A DNA stretch of 64,000 nt from Mycobacterium neglectum (GTDB lineage Bacteria; Actinomycetota; Actinomycetes; Mycobacteriales; Mycobacteriaceae), in assembly GCF_002591975.1 (NCBI RefSeq), contig NZ_NVQE01000015.1, forward strand, positions 62,001 through 126,000, given 5' to 3'. A program made the position numbers and the translations under genes. Position 1 is the stretch's first letter. Each line of letters begins with the position of its first letter. Shown piece by piece: positions 9,725 to 17,739 of this stretch. The notes under the pieces were generated by a model. The model made no database searches. It was not told the DNA's origin and worked only from the letters and a program-made list of their open reading frames with translations.

Positions 9725-9826
9725 CCTGCACAGCATGCCCACTAATTGTCCGCGAGCGACCGCGTTTGTACAGAAATCGATGGCGTGTCGCGTACCGCCA
9801 CGGTCAGTCGCGGTGGAGGTGGGCAG

Positions 9827-10519
9827 CTAGATGGCCATGGCGGCGCGGACGTCGGCTTCTGACGCCGAGCCGCCGGTACCGCTGGACGTGACCCGGCCGG
9901 CCTCCAGGATGTAATAGCGTTGCGCGGATTCCAGTGCGAAGCCGATGTGCTGTTCGACCAGCAGCACCCCGAGGTCGCCGCGCTGCGTCAAGGCGGTGAT
10001 CGCGGCCTCGATCTCGGCGACCACCGACGGCTGGATGCCCTCGGTCGGCTCGTCGAGAATCAAGCATCTGGGGGTGGTGATCAGTGCGCGTGCGATCGCC
10101 AGCTGCTGGCGCTGGCCGCCTGACAGCAGGCCGGCGCGCCTCGTGAGAAGTTCCTTCAACGCGGGGAACAGATCAAGCTGTTCGTCGATGAGCTGCTTGC
10201 CGTTCTTGCGGCCGTCGGCGACCACCTGAAGATTCTCGGCCGTCGTCAGCTGACCGAAGGACTGCTGCCCCTGCGGCACATACGCCAAGCCGCGTGAAAC
10301 GCGTGCGCTGGGCCGCAGCTTGGTGATCTCCTCGCCGTCGAACATGACCTTTCCCGAAGTGCATTTGAGCAGGCCAACCGCCGCACGAAGCAACGTCGTC
10401 TTGCCTGCGCCGTTGTGTCCCATCACGGCGGCGACTCCGTCGGTCGGTACCTCGATGCTGACGCCGTGGATGACTTCGGAGCGGCCATATCCGGCGTGGA
10501 CTTCCAGAAGCTGCAGCAT
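9827..10519 (-). CDS. urtE: Urea-type ABC transporter ATP-binding protein UrtE
   Basis: One of two cytoplasmic ATPases energising urea (or short-chain amide) import; 230 residues, normal length. Walker A GHNGAGKTT, signature LSGGQRQQ, Walker B CLILDEPTEGIQP and the H-loop LLVEQH are intact. The EPTEGIQPSVV wording is typical of UrtE rather than LivF. The ATG overlaps the urtD stop by one base (TGATG). It is the last gene of the urt operon. Confidence 0.93.
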   Translation of the reverse strand: MLQLLEVHAGYGRSEVIHGVSIEVPTDGVAAVMGHNGAGKTTLLRAAVGLLKCTSGKVMFDGEEITKLRPSARVSRGLAYVPQGQQSFGQLTTAENLQVVADGRKNGKQLIDEQLDLFPALKELLTRRAGLLSGGQRQQLAIARALITTPRCLILDEPTEGIQPSVVAEIEAAITALTQRGDLGVLLVEQHIGFALESAQRYYILEAGRVTSSGTGGSASEADVRAAMAI

Positions 10520-11352
10520 CAGGAGTTCTCCTCCACGAGTTCGATGCCGTCGGCTCCTGCCGCGGCGGTACCCAGATAGACCTCCTGCACTTTCGGATTG
10601 GCCTGGACCTCGGCCACCGAACCCTCCGCAATCACCCGCCCACGCGCCAACACCGTCACCGATGTCGCGAACGCCCGCATGAAATCCATGTCGTGTTCGA
10701 CGACGACGACCGTGCGTTCAGCGCCGATGCGGCGCAACAGGTTGCCGGTCTCCTCGCGTTCCTCATGGCTCATACCGGCCACAGGTTCATCCAGCAGCAG
10801 CACGTCGGCGTTCTGGACCAGCAGCATGCCGATCTCGAGCCACTGCTTCTGCCCGTGGGCGAGCACCCCGGCGGGCTTATCGGCGAGGTGGGTCAGCCCG
10901 ATGGTGTGCAGCGCCTGTTCGATCGCCGGGAGTACGCCGTTGCGGCGTCGCAGCAGAGTCCACACCGACCGGTCGGCACCTGCCGCGATGTCGAGGTTTT
11001 GCAGCACGGTCAACTGCTCGAACACGCTGGCGGTTTGGAAGGTACGTCCCACCCCGCGGCGCGCGATCTGGTGCACCTTCTTCCCGAGCAGTTCCACGCC
11101 GGACTTGTTCACCGACCCGGACGCAGACACCAGCCCGGTGATCGCATCGATCACCGTCGTCTTTCCCGCACCGTTGGGTCCGATGAGGAAGCGAAGGTCG
11201 CCCTGGAACAGCGTCAGGTCGACGTCGGTGACCGCCTTGAATCCATCGAAATCGACTGTCAAGCCACGGACTTCGAGGTATTGGGTGCCCATGCCGGCGT
11301 TGCCGCCCTCGACGGGCTCCTTACCCGCGACGCTCGCTTCAGCCTCGGTCAT
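10519..11352 (-). CDS. urtD: Urea-type ABC transporter ATP-binding protein UrtD
   Basis: Second ATPase of the importer, 277 residues. It has Walker A GPNGAGKTTV, an LAHGQKQWLEIGM signature segment (the UrtD variant of LSGGQ), Walker B VLLLDEPVAGM and switch histidine VVVEHD. The LAHGQKQWLEI and EPVAGMSHEE wording separates UrtD from LivG. An N-terminal extension of about 24 residues rich in Glu and Gly precedes the domain. The ATG at 11352 overlaps the urtC stop (ATGA). A much longer open frame upstream is an artefact of reading through urtC. Confidence 0.93.
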   Translation of the reverse strand: MTEAEASVAGKEPVEGGNAGMGTQYLEVRGLTVDFDGFKAVTDVDLTLFQGDLRFLIGPNGAGKTTVIDAITGLVSASGSVNKSGVELLGKKVHQIARRGVGRTFQTASVFEQLTVLQNLDIAAGADRSVWTLLRRRNGVLPAIEQALHTIGLTHLADKPAGVLAHGQKQWLEIGMLLVQNADVLLLDEPVAGMSHEEREETGNLLRRIGAERTVVVVEHDMDFMRAFATSVTVLARGRVIAEGSVAEVQANPKVQEVYLGTAAAGADGIELVEENS

Positions 11353-12461
11353 GAGCTGGCCCCCACCTTCTCTGCGTCGGTGTCGGATCCAGGGGTCTTC
11401 TCCGGCTCCGGTTCGGCGTTGGCCTTGCGGCGGCGCTTGAGTAACACCGCCAGCCCGGCAAAGCCGGCGGGGAAGAACCCGACGACGACGATGAACAGCA
11501 GACCCTGGGCGTATGTCCACTCCGACGGAAAGCGTTCGGAGAACAGGGTTTGCGCCCACGCCACACCGATAGCACCAAGTACGGGTCCCAGCAGTGTCGT
11601 GCGCCCGCCGATCGCGACGCCGATCAGGAATGCGATCGACGGGAGGATGCCGACCTGTGACGGTGCGATGAAGCCGACGATCGGGGCGAACAGCGCGCCG
11701 GCGATGCTGGCGAACAGCGCGGCGACCGTGTAGGCGACGACCTTGATGTTGGCGGGATCGTAGCCGAGGAAACGCACCCGCTCTTCGCCGTCGCGCACCG
11801 CCACCAGCAATTCGCCGTATCGGCTCTGCATGAGCTGTCGAACCACGGCGACGACCAGGAGCAGCACGCCCGCGGCGATGAAGTACAGCATCCGCCGGTT
11901 GGCCGGGTCGGTCAGGGTGAAACCGAAGAATGTACGAAACCTGTTGAGCCCGTTGCTTCCACCGATGCTGGTCTGCCCGACGAGCAGGATCGCCAGCGCC
12001 GCGGCCAGTGCCTGAGACAGGATCGCGAAGTAGGCACCCTTGACGCGGCGCTTGAAGACACCGAAACCCAATGCTGCGGCGATCGCCGTCGGCACAAGCA
12101 CGATCGCCAGCAGTGTGAAGGCAGGGGAGGCGAACGGCTGCCAATAAGCGGGCAGTTCCCGAGCCCCGGCGATCTGCATGAAATCGGGAACGTCGTTGCC
12201 GAAGATCTGGGCGTCGGCGATCTTGAGATGCATGCCCATCATGTAGCCGCCGAGGCCGAAGAAGACGCCCTGGCCCAGGACCAGCATTCCGCCCCGGCCC
12301 CAGGCCAGCCCGATACCGACCGCAACGATCGCGAAGCACAGGAACTTGCCGAGCAGAGACAGCCGGAAGTCGGACAGCACAACCGGCGCCACTCCGAACA
12401 ACACCACGGCTGCGACGGCGAAGCCCGCCCATGTCTGCCAGCGCCCGAGAATTGTTCTCAC
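11349..12461 (-). CDS. urtC: Urea-type ABC transporter permease UrtC
   Basis: Inner-membrane permease of 370 residues with about nine to ten hydrophobic segments. It carries the LivM/UrtC signature GEERVRFLGYDPANIK in the loop that contacts the ATPases. The cytoplasmic C-terminus is charged (KRRRKANAEPEPEK). GTG 12461 was chosen because AAGGAG stands upstream and the codon overlaps the urtB stop (GTGA). Acts with UrtB as the heterodimeric channel. Confidence 0.92.
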   Translation of the reverse strand: MRTILGRWQTWAGFAVAAVVLFGVAPVVLSDFRLSLLGKFLCFAIVAVGIGLAWGRGGMLVLGQGVFFGLGGYMMGMHLKIADAQIFGNDVPDFMQIAGARELPAYWQPFASPAFTLLAIVLVPTAIAAALGFGVFKRRVKGAYFAILSQALAAALAILLVGQTSIGGSNGLNRFRTFFGFTLTDPANRRMLYFIAAGVLLLVVAVVRQLMQSRYGELLVAVRDGEERVRFLGYDPANIKVVAYTVAALFASIAGALFAPIVGFIAPSQVGILPSIAFLIGVAIGGRTTLLGPVLGAIGVAWAQTLFSERFPSEWTYAQGLLFIVVVGFFPAGFAGLAVLLKRRRKANAEPEPEKTPGSDTDAEKVGASS

Positions 12462-13342
12462 ACCAAACTCCTTGTGCGAACCGTGAAGAGGCCCTGCGGT
12501 CGGGCCTGCAGGAAGATCACGATGATCACGAACACGATCACCTTGGCCAGCGACGCGGTGGTGTTGTATTCGATGAACGAGTTCAGGAATCCCAGCGAGA
12601 ATGCGGCGATGACGGTGCCCTTGATCTGGCCCAGCCCACCGACCACGACGACCAGGAACGCGTCGATCAGATAGCTCTGCCCGATTGTCGGACTGGTGGA
12701 ACCGATCAGCGTCAACGCGACACCGGCAACGGCAGCGAGGCCCGAACCGATGAAGAACGTGGTGATGTCGGTCTTGCGTGAGGAGATGCCGCTGGTTTCG
12801 GCCAGGTCGCGGTTCTGCACGACAGCCCGGATGCGACGGCCCATCGGGCTGACCTTGAGTGCGGTGGCCAGCGCCGCTACACACGCCACGACGAGCACGA
12901 GGATGAAGATGCGGGTCTTGGGGACTACGGCGCCGAAAATCTCCACACCGCCCGACAGCCAGGCCGGGGCGATGACGTTGACCGCGGGAGCACCGAATAT
13001 GTCGCGTGCGATCTGCTGCAGGATCAGACCGACACCGAATGTGACCAGCAGCGTGTCAAGCGGCCGGTGGTACATCCGCTGGATCAAGGTGACTTCCAGC
13101 AGTGCACCCATGGCGCCGCCGACGAAGAATCCGACGACCAGCGAGATCAGCAGTGACGCACCGGCACTGGAGATCAACTGCTGTACCACGTAGGCGGTGT
13201 AGCAGCCGGCCATGATGAACTCGCCGTGCGCCATGTTGATGACGCCCATCTGACCGAAGGTCAGCGACAGTCCGAGGGCGGCCAGCAACAGGATTGAGCC
13301 GAGGCTCAATCCCGTTGCCAGTTGTCCGATTAGAACATCCAT
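12458..13342 (-). CDS. urtB: Urea-type ABC transporter permease UrtB
   Basis: Inner-membrane permease of 294 residues, LivH/UrtB family. The N-terminal segment LGLSLTFGQMGVINMAHGEF is diagnostic for this branched-chain amino acid/urea permease group. About eight hydrophobic segments are visible, and the EAA-like loop includes GLGQIKGTV. Starts 37 bases after the urtA stop. Overlaps urtC by four bases. Confidence 0.93.
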   Translation of the reverse strand: MDVLIGQLATGLSLGSILLLAALGLSLTFGQMGVINMAHGEFIMAGCYTAYVVQQLISSAGASLLISLVVGFFVGGAMGALLEVTLIQRMYHRPLDTLLVTFGVGLILQQIARDIFGAPAVNVIAPAWLSGGVEIFGAVVPKTRIFILVLVVACVAALATALKVSPMGRRIRAVVQNRDLAETSGISSRKTDITTFFIGSGLAAVAGVALTLIGSTSPTIGQSYLIDAFLVVVVGGLGQIKGTVIAAFSLGFLNSFIEYNTTASLAKVIVFVIIVIFLQARPQGLFTVRTRSLV

Positions 13343-13379
13343 ACCTCTGTGGCTCCCCGTTGCTTTGCTCGGCCGGCAA

Positions 13380-14645
13380 TCAGCCGGAGAGACCAGCGGC
13401 CCACGGGTACGACTTGAGGTACGGATCCGGCTCGATCGGGCCGGGAGACTCCCAGATCGTGTAGATCAGGCCGTCGGCGCGGATCTCGCCGATGCGTGCC
13501 GTCTTGGTGATGTGGTTGTTCTCGCCGTCGATCGTGACCAGGCCCTCGGGCGCGTCGAACGTGACGCCTCCTGCGTTCTCCTGGATTGCACTGACCTCGA
13601 ACGACTTTGCCTTCTCGACGGTGTTCTTCCACAGATAGACCGAGACGTAGGCCGCCTCCATCGGATCCGACGTCGGCTTGTTGGCGCCGAACTTGTCCTT
13701 GTAGGCCTTGACGAATGCCTCGTTAACCGGTGTTTCGATCGTCTGGTAGTAGTTCCACGCTGTCAGTTGGCCGGTGATGTTCTCCACACCGATGCCACCG
13801 ACCTCTTCCTCGGCGATGGATACCGAAACCACCGGCATCTCCTGCGGGGTGAGTCCCACGTTCTTGTACTCGCGGAAGAACGCCACATTCGAGTCGCCGT
13901 TGAGCGTGTTGAACACCGCGTCGGCGTCAGCGGTGCGGACCTTGTTGACGATCGTGGAGAAGTCCGTGGAGCCCAGTGGTGTGTAGTCCTCACCCTTGAT
14001 CTCGATGCCGTTGGCATCGGCGTAGGCCTTGATGATGCGGTTCGCCGTCTGTGGAAACACGTAGTCACTGCCGACGAGATAGAGCGATTTGACGCCCTTC
14101 TCTTTCAGGTAGTCCAACGCCGGCACGATCTGCTGGTTGGTCGTGGCGCCGGTGTAGAAGATGTTCTTCGACGACTCCAGCCCCTCGTACTGCACGGGGT
14201 AGTACAGCAGCGAGTTCGCACTCTCGAACACGGGCAGCATGGCCTTGCGGCTCGACGAGGTCCACCCGCCGAAAACTGCTGCCACGCAGTCGCTACTGAT
14301 CAGCTTCTCGGCCTTCTCGGCGAACACCGTCGGCTCCGACGCGCCGTCCTCGCCCACGACCTGGATCTGCTTGCCCATCACGCCGCCGGCCGCGTTGATC
14401 TCCTCGACCGCCAACGCGATGGCGTCGCGGACGGTCACCTCGGAGATCGCCATCGTTCCCGAGAGCGAGTTCAGCGAGCCGACCTTGATGGTCGAACCCG
14501 AGGTGTCCACGCACGACTCGGCGTTTGCCGAGTCAGACTCGGTCGCCTTGCTTCCACAGCCCGCCAACAGCAGAGCGCTCGCGGCGACGATGCTTCCCGT
14601 CGCTAGCGCCGACCTTCTCATCGAGGAGCGTCGTGGTAGTCGCAT
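13380..14645 (-). CDS. urtA: Urea-type ABC transporter substrate-binding lipoprotein UrtA
   Basis: Periplasmic/envelope substrate-binding protein of 421 residues that captures urea or a short amide for import. The signal peptide ends in the lipobox LLLAGC (Cys about 30). The mature protein reads IKVGSLNSLSGTMAISE, then FGGWTSSSRKA and YYPVQYEGLE, which are UrtA/FmdD-type landmarks. ATG 14645 has GGGAAAGG about 8 bases upstream; ATG 14621 is an alternative that would shorten the basic head. First gene of the urt operon. No urease genes occur in this window. Confidence 0.93.
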   Translation of the reverse strand: MRLPRRSSMRRSALATGSIVAASALLLAGCGSKATESDSANAESCVDTSGSTIKVGSLNSLSGTMAISEVTVRDAIALAVEEINAAGGVMGKQIQVVGEDGASEPTVFAEKAEKLISSDCVAAVFGGWTSSSRKAMLPVFESANSLLYYPVQYEGLESSKNIFYTGATTNQQIVPALDYLKEKGVKSLYLVGSDYVFPQTANRIIKAYADANGIEIKGEDYTPLGSTDFSTIVNKVRTADADAVFNTLNGDSNVAFFREYKNVGLTPQEMPVVSVSIAEEEVGGIGVENITGQLTAWNYYQTIETPVNEAFVKAYKDKFGANKPTSDPMEAAYVSVYLWKNTVEKAKSFEVSAIQENAGGVTFDAPEGLVTIDGENNHITKTARIGEIRADGLIYTIWESPGPIEPDPYLKSYPWAAGLSG

Positions 14646-14713
14646 TGACAGCCTTTCCCTATATCAACAGCGCACATCGGTGGATGAGCGTCGAGGCGGA
14701 GTGCAGAATTTCT

Positions 14714-14730
14714 GACACCGCAGGGGTGTC
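14714..14730. promoter_or_regulatory. Inverted repeat upstream of the urt operon
   Basis: GACACC-N5-GGTGTC, six-base perfect arms, about 70 bases before the urtA start. It is a candidate regulator site for the transporter operon. It does not resemble a textbook GlnR box, and the protein that would bind it is unknown. Confidence 0.35.
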
Positions 14731-14868
14731 GAATCGGGACGTTAGAGCGGCTGTGTTTCTGCGAAATGTCTGCGTGTGACGAATAAATTAACCTGTCGGC
14801 CGTCACGTGTTTGTTTGCCGTTGATTGGGTAGGGAGGGCGGCGGTCTGACGCGCCTGTAACAGTCCGG

Positions 14869-14874
14869 TACGGT
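14869..14874 (+). promoter_or_regulatory. Putative -10 element, leaderless-type spacing
   Basis: TACGGT is six bases before ATG 14881, which is followed at once by TGA. A transcript starting there would begin AUGUGACC, with the GTG start of the MmpS-like gene at the third base. Confidence 0.4.
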
Positions 14875-14882
14875 GCGGCGAT

Positions 14883-15308
14883 GTGACCAACATGCGAAAA
14901 GCGACATCGATGGTCGGGGCGGCGTTCGTATTGGCCGCTAGCTCGATTGCAGTCAGTCAGGGAACTGCTGTCGCGCAGCCACCGGCGCCTGCGGGGCCAA
15001 ACGTCAAGTACGTTGTCACCGCGGACGCCCCGCTGAGCTTCGACATCAACTACGTGACCAGTTCGCCCGCGGACTTGCAGGCTTTCAATGCCGACGCATC
15101 CGCCTACTCGACCAGAGGCAGCTTCGTTGTGCCGTGGGAGACCACCGCGACTCTCGCAGACCCGCAGTGGGCGTACATCAGCGTCGCTCGGGCCGGCCAT
15201 GCCATGGAGGCCCCGCCGAACGCGCATTGCGAGATCTGGGTCGACGGACAACTGGCCGTCCAGAACACAGGTCCCACCACGGCCTTCTGTCAGCTCGGTC
15301 AGTGGTAA
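14883..15308 (+). CDS. Secreted MmpS-like protein
   Basis: Exported protein of 141 residues, or 138 from ATG 14892. A Sec signal peptide is clear: basic start (MRKATSM), hydrophobic core and a cleavage-like AVAQP. The mature domain starts VKYVVTAD and ends with a HCEIWVDG … AFCQLGQW pair of cysteines. This is the Ig-like pattern of mycobacterial MmpS accessory domains, although the usual membrane anchor is replaced by a cleavable signal. No MmpL gene is adjacent. Function is unknown; an envelope or secreted binding role is inferred. Confidence 0.65.
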   Translation: MTNMRKATSMVGAAFVLAASSIAVSQGTAVAQPPAPAGPNVKYVVTADAPLSFDINYVTSSPADLQAFNADASAYSTRGSFVVPWETTATLADPQWAYISVARAGHAMEAPPNAHCEIWVDGQLAVQNTGPTTAFCQLGQW

Positions 15309-15312
15309 GTCC

Positions 15313-15598
15313 GGCGAACACGTATACCCGAGCGTGATCGCCTGACCGCAGCGGGATCGCAATCCGCTTGTAGTCGTCGACCTCGTAGTCGTCGGCTGCC
15401 ATCAGTTCGCCGTCGCTCACGGCGGTCACTGCCGCTCGACGCGATGACACGCGGATCGGTGATCGTCACGTAGTCGAGGTCGTAACCGACGATCGCGTCA
15501 GGCCAGCCATCGAGTTCGCGGCCGAAGACGTCGTGCTGAACACCGGGCGGCCGCAGCGTGCCGTACGAGAACAGCAGTTCGGTCACGAGCGACACCAT
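15313..15598 (-). pseudogene. Broken gamma-glutamylcyclotransferase-like (AIG2/GGCT) gene
   Basis: From ATG 15598 the frame reads VTELLFSYGTLRPPGVQ, the typical nucleotide-fold start of GGCT/AIG2 proteins, and continues to DPRVIASSG. The rest of the domain (SDGELMAADDYEVDDYKR, then VYVFA) is found in a different frame just downstream on the same strand. Some 15-20 codons that normally lie between the two parts are missing. The reading then runs without a stop into the convergent MmpS-like gene. The pattern indicates an internal deletion with a frameshift and a lost 3' end. A sequencing error would not explain the missing segment. Confidence 0.7.
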
Positions 15599-15617
15599 AG
15601 GGGAGTCAACGAGAAAC

Positions 15618-15646
15618 CGGCGGCCGGGCACATTGCCCGGCCGCCG
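15618..15646 (-). terminator. Strong hairpin, likely terminator of the collagen-like gene
   Basis: Perfect 13-base GC-rich arms (CGGCGGCCGGGCA and its complement) with a 3-base loop, just after the stop of the minus-strand gene ending at 15680. There is no long T tract, as is usual in mycobacteria. Confidence 0.65.
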
Positions 15647-15679
15647 CCTTCATGCACGTCGAAGGTGCGGTTGCGGTTC

Positions 15680-17035
15680 CTACTTCGAGTCGGAGCCGCC
15701 ATCGTTGCCGCCCTTGGCGCCGACGCCCGACTTGGGGCCGTCGGTGTTCTTGGGGCCGTCGGTGTTTTTGGCACCGTCGTTGTTCTTGGCACCATCGTTG
15801 TCGTTGCCCGGCTTGTCACCGTTGCGATCCTGGGCTCCGTCGTTGCCCGGCTTGGCTCCGTTGTCGCCCGGCTTGGCTCCGTCGTTGCCCTTGGCTCCGT
15901 TGTCGCCCGGCTTGGCTCCGTCGCGACCCTTGGCTCCGTCGTTTCCTGGAGTGCCGCCTTGCTGACCCGGGGTCGCGTCTTCGTTGCCCGGCGCGCCCTG
16001 ACCCGGTGTGCCATTTTGCTGACCTGGAGTGCCGCCTTGCTGACCCGGAATCGCACCTTCTGCGCCCGGCTTGACACCCTCTTGGCCTTGAAGACCTTCG
16101 GTGCCTGGAGTCACGCCTTCCTGCCCCGGCTTGACGGTCTCATAGTCCGTCGCCTCAATGTTCTGGCCCGGCTTGGAACCGTCATCGCCCGGCTTCTCGG
16201 CGTCATGACCTGGCTTGGCGGCCTCGTCCTCGGTCTTGGCGTTAGGAGCAAGGCTTGTCGTGGTGCCCGCAGTCGTAGAACCAGGTGCCAGGATCGGCGC
16301 GAGTGGTGCCGCCAGATTCACTCCGGGTGTCGGAATGTTGAAGCCGAAGGACGGCTGGAAATCGAACCCGAGGACGAGCAGCCCGCCACCGATCGAGAGG
16401 TATTGCTTGTTGACGCCCTTCCAGTTGAAGCTGATGCCGTTCTCATCGACGACGGTGTCAGATGTGAAGCCGAGTTGGCCATACCACTCGACGAACCCCT
16501 TCACACCCACCGACCAGTTGCCGATGTCGACGAGGTTGAGTTCGGCCTTCGGGCCCTTCGTGGTCGTTGTCGTCGTTTGATGTTCGGGGTGGTCGCACGG
16601 CCCGTGCCCACCCGGCGTCGTCGTAGTCGTGGTTGTGGCCGGCGTGTAAGTGAACACGGCGGATTTGATCACGTCGAGGTTGAAGAAGGCAGGCCCGAGG
16701 TGTGTGTTTTGCTGAAGGACTCCCTTGACGCCGGCCTGGGTGCCGGTCGGTCCGGAGTGGGCCCAAGTCCAGCCTCCGATGGATCCCTTCGAACCGCCGA
16801 TTGCGGGATCTCCGATCAGCCAGGGCAGGACGGTGCCCGCCTGAAACGCATAGATATCGGTTGGGTTCGGGTCGTATTGGATTACCGCGCCCGCCGAGGC
16901 GGGGGCTGCAGTGAGTACCGACACCGCGAGCGGCACGGCAACCATTCCTAGAGCAGCATTTCGGACTCGCGCGGCGACGCGTCGACGTCGACCACCGCTT
17001 CCTTCTAGACCCGCAGCTACAGCGCGATCCAACAT
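15680..17035 (-). CDS. Secreted protein with collagen-like Gly/Pro-rich tail
   Basis: Exported protein of 451 residues. The signal peptide is long and basic (GGRRRRVAARVR) with a hydrophobic core and a cleavage-like APASAG near residue 48. A folded region of about 220 residues follows, containing two Thr tracts (TTTTTTT and TTTTTT) around a small Cys/His loop. The last 178 residues are low complexity, with repeated KPGDNGAK, TPGQQGG and NDGAK units rich in Gly, Pro, Asp, Asn and Lys. I do not recognise the folded domain. ATG 17035 is supported by AAAGGGAG eight bases upstream. A TTG-initiated in-frame extension to 17329 is not part of this protein. Surface or wall location is inferred. Confidence 0.72.
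   Translation of the reverse strand: MLDRAVAAGLEGSGGRRRRVAARVRNAALGMVAVPLAVSVLTAAPASAGAVIQYDPNPTDIYAFQAGTVLPWLIGDPAIGGSKGSIGGWTWAHSGPTGTQAGVKGVLQQNTHLGPAFFNLDVIKSAVFTYTPATTTTTTTPGGHGPCDHPEHQTTTTTTKGPKAELNLVDIGNWSVGVKGFVEWYGQLGFTSDTVVDENGISFNWKGVNKQYLSIGGGLLVLGFDFQPSFGFNIPTPGVNLAAPLAPILAPGSTTAGTTTSLAPNAKTEDEAAKPGHDAEKPGDDGSKPGQNIEATDYETVKPGQEGVTPGTEGLQGQEGVKPGAEGAIPGQQGGTPGQQNGTPGQGAPGNEDATPGQQGGTPGNDGAKGRDGAKPGDNGAKGNDGAKPGDNGAKPGNDGAQDRNGDKPGNDNDGAKNNDGAKNTDGPKNTDGPKSGVGAKGGNDGGSDSK
15683..16216 (-). repeat. Low-complexity Gly/Pro repeat region in the secreted protein
   Basis: Codes for the last 178 residues of the gene above. Units such as KPGDNGAKG and TPGQQGG recur with Gly every three residues over short runs, so the region is collagen-like but irregular. 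Repetition at DNA level is evident and could permit length variation. Confidence 0.8.
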
Positions 17036-17739
17036 TTCTGACTCCCTTTCGAGGACGTATAGAGGAGTCCTGCGCAGCCACCCGCCTCTTTGAGTGAGCT
17101 GCGCAGCTTCTCCTTGTGACTGCAAATCCGCGTGCACCGGCATATCTAGCAACGATCTTGACAATAGCCAGAAGCCTTCATTGTTGGCTCGACCCGCCGC
17201 CTTGCAGGAAGCTATCACGCGAATATCCACGCCGGAAGACAGCAGTTCAAGGCCATTTACGTCTAGTACGAAATCGACGCATGCGTAGAAATTAGCCAGC
17301 CTCGATGTTTTCGGTAACCGAGAAAACAACTTTGCTAGTTATGTTCTAGCACCGACATTGGTGCTCCGGACCTGCATCCTGACTGGTAGGGGGAGGTTCG
17401 ACGTGCGCAGGCGGTCGGCCGTCGTCACGCCGGGCCGACGCCGCCTCGATGTTTGCTCGGCGGTGTCGAAAATCTGTCTCTGCAAACTTCGTCACACTTT
17501 TTGTGACGTCGCCCGGAGGAGGCTGGAACAGGCTCCGATGCGGGATTTCTAGCGTGCAAGCTGGGTCTCGTTGCCACCCGGGTGGGCAGACCGTCTGCGA
17601 CTTGCTTTGCCGATAATCAGCTTGCAACAGTTTTGGCTACCGTTCGGGGCGGTGTCTTCGTTGCGCGGTGTGGTGGTGCCGACGGAGCCGCAGTGGCCGC
17701 GAAGCTGCTGATCGACGCCGTGGCGAGCGCGTAACCACC
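17036..17739. other. Gene-poor interval of about 700 bases
   Basis: Contains the ribosome site of the collagen-like gene, the STAS-like remnant (17080-17329), and a region of 17340-17580 in which I see no credible gene. A short frame of 50 codons follows, GTG 17582 to TAA 17734 on the plus strand. Its alanine-rich end (ADGAAVAAKLLIDAVASA) looks like the C-terminus of a lost gene, but no family is recognisable. Together with the broken GGCT gene this marks a decaying region. Confidence 0.5.
17080..17329 (-). pseudogene. Possible remnant of a STAS (anti-anti-sigma) domain gene
   Basis: The in-frame stretch upstream of the collagen-like gene reads VDFVLDVNGLELLSSGVDI, then SCKAAGR, GFWLLSRSLLDM and PVHADLQS. 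These resemble the second half of a STAS domain: the VLDV-G-LSS core, the helix and the 'LLxM' end. The first half of the domain and a proper start are missing, and only a TTG begins the frame. I read it as a decayed anti-sigma-factor antagonist. This is my own pattern match, without alignment, and needs an HMM search. Confidence 0.35.

Noticed and set aside
11353..12432. A long frame upstream of urtD suggesting a fusion with the permease
   Set aside because: The part upstream of ATG 11352 is an Arg-rich shadow of urtC in another frame; urtC itself is intact.
14750..14777. GlnR box upstream of urtA
   Set aside because: On the minus strand GTCAC is followed at the right spacing by ACATT and AAACA, but the middle box does not match the GnAAC pattern, so support is too weak.
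15683..16216. PE_PGRS-type protein
   Set aside because: There is no PE domain and the tail is Gly/Pro/Asp/Lys-rich, not GGAGG-type; a Sec signal peptide leads the protein.
17036..17329. N-terminal extension of the collagen-like protein to TTG 17329
   Set aside because: The signal peptide begins at residue 1 of the shorter protein, a good ribosome site precedes ATG 17035, and the extension contains a different, eroded domain.
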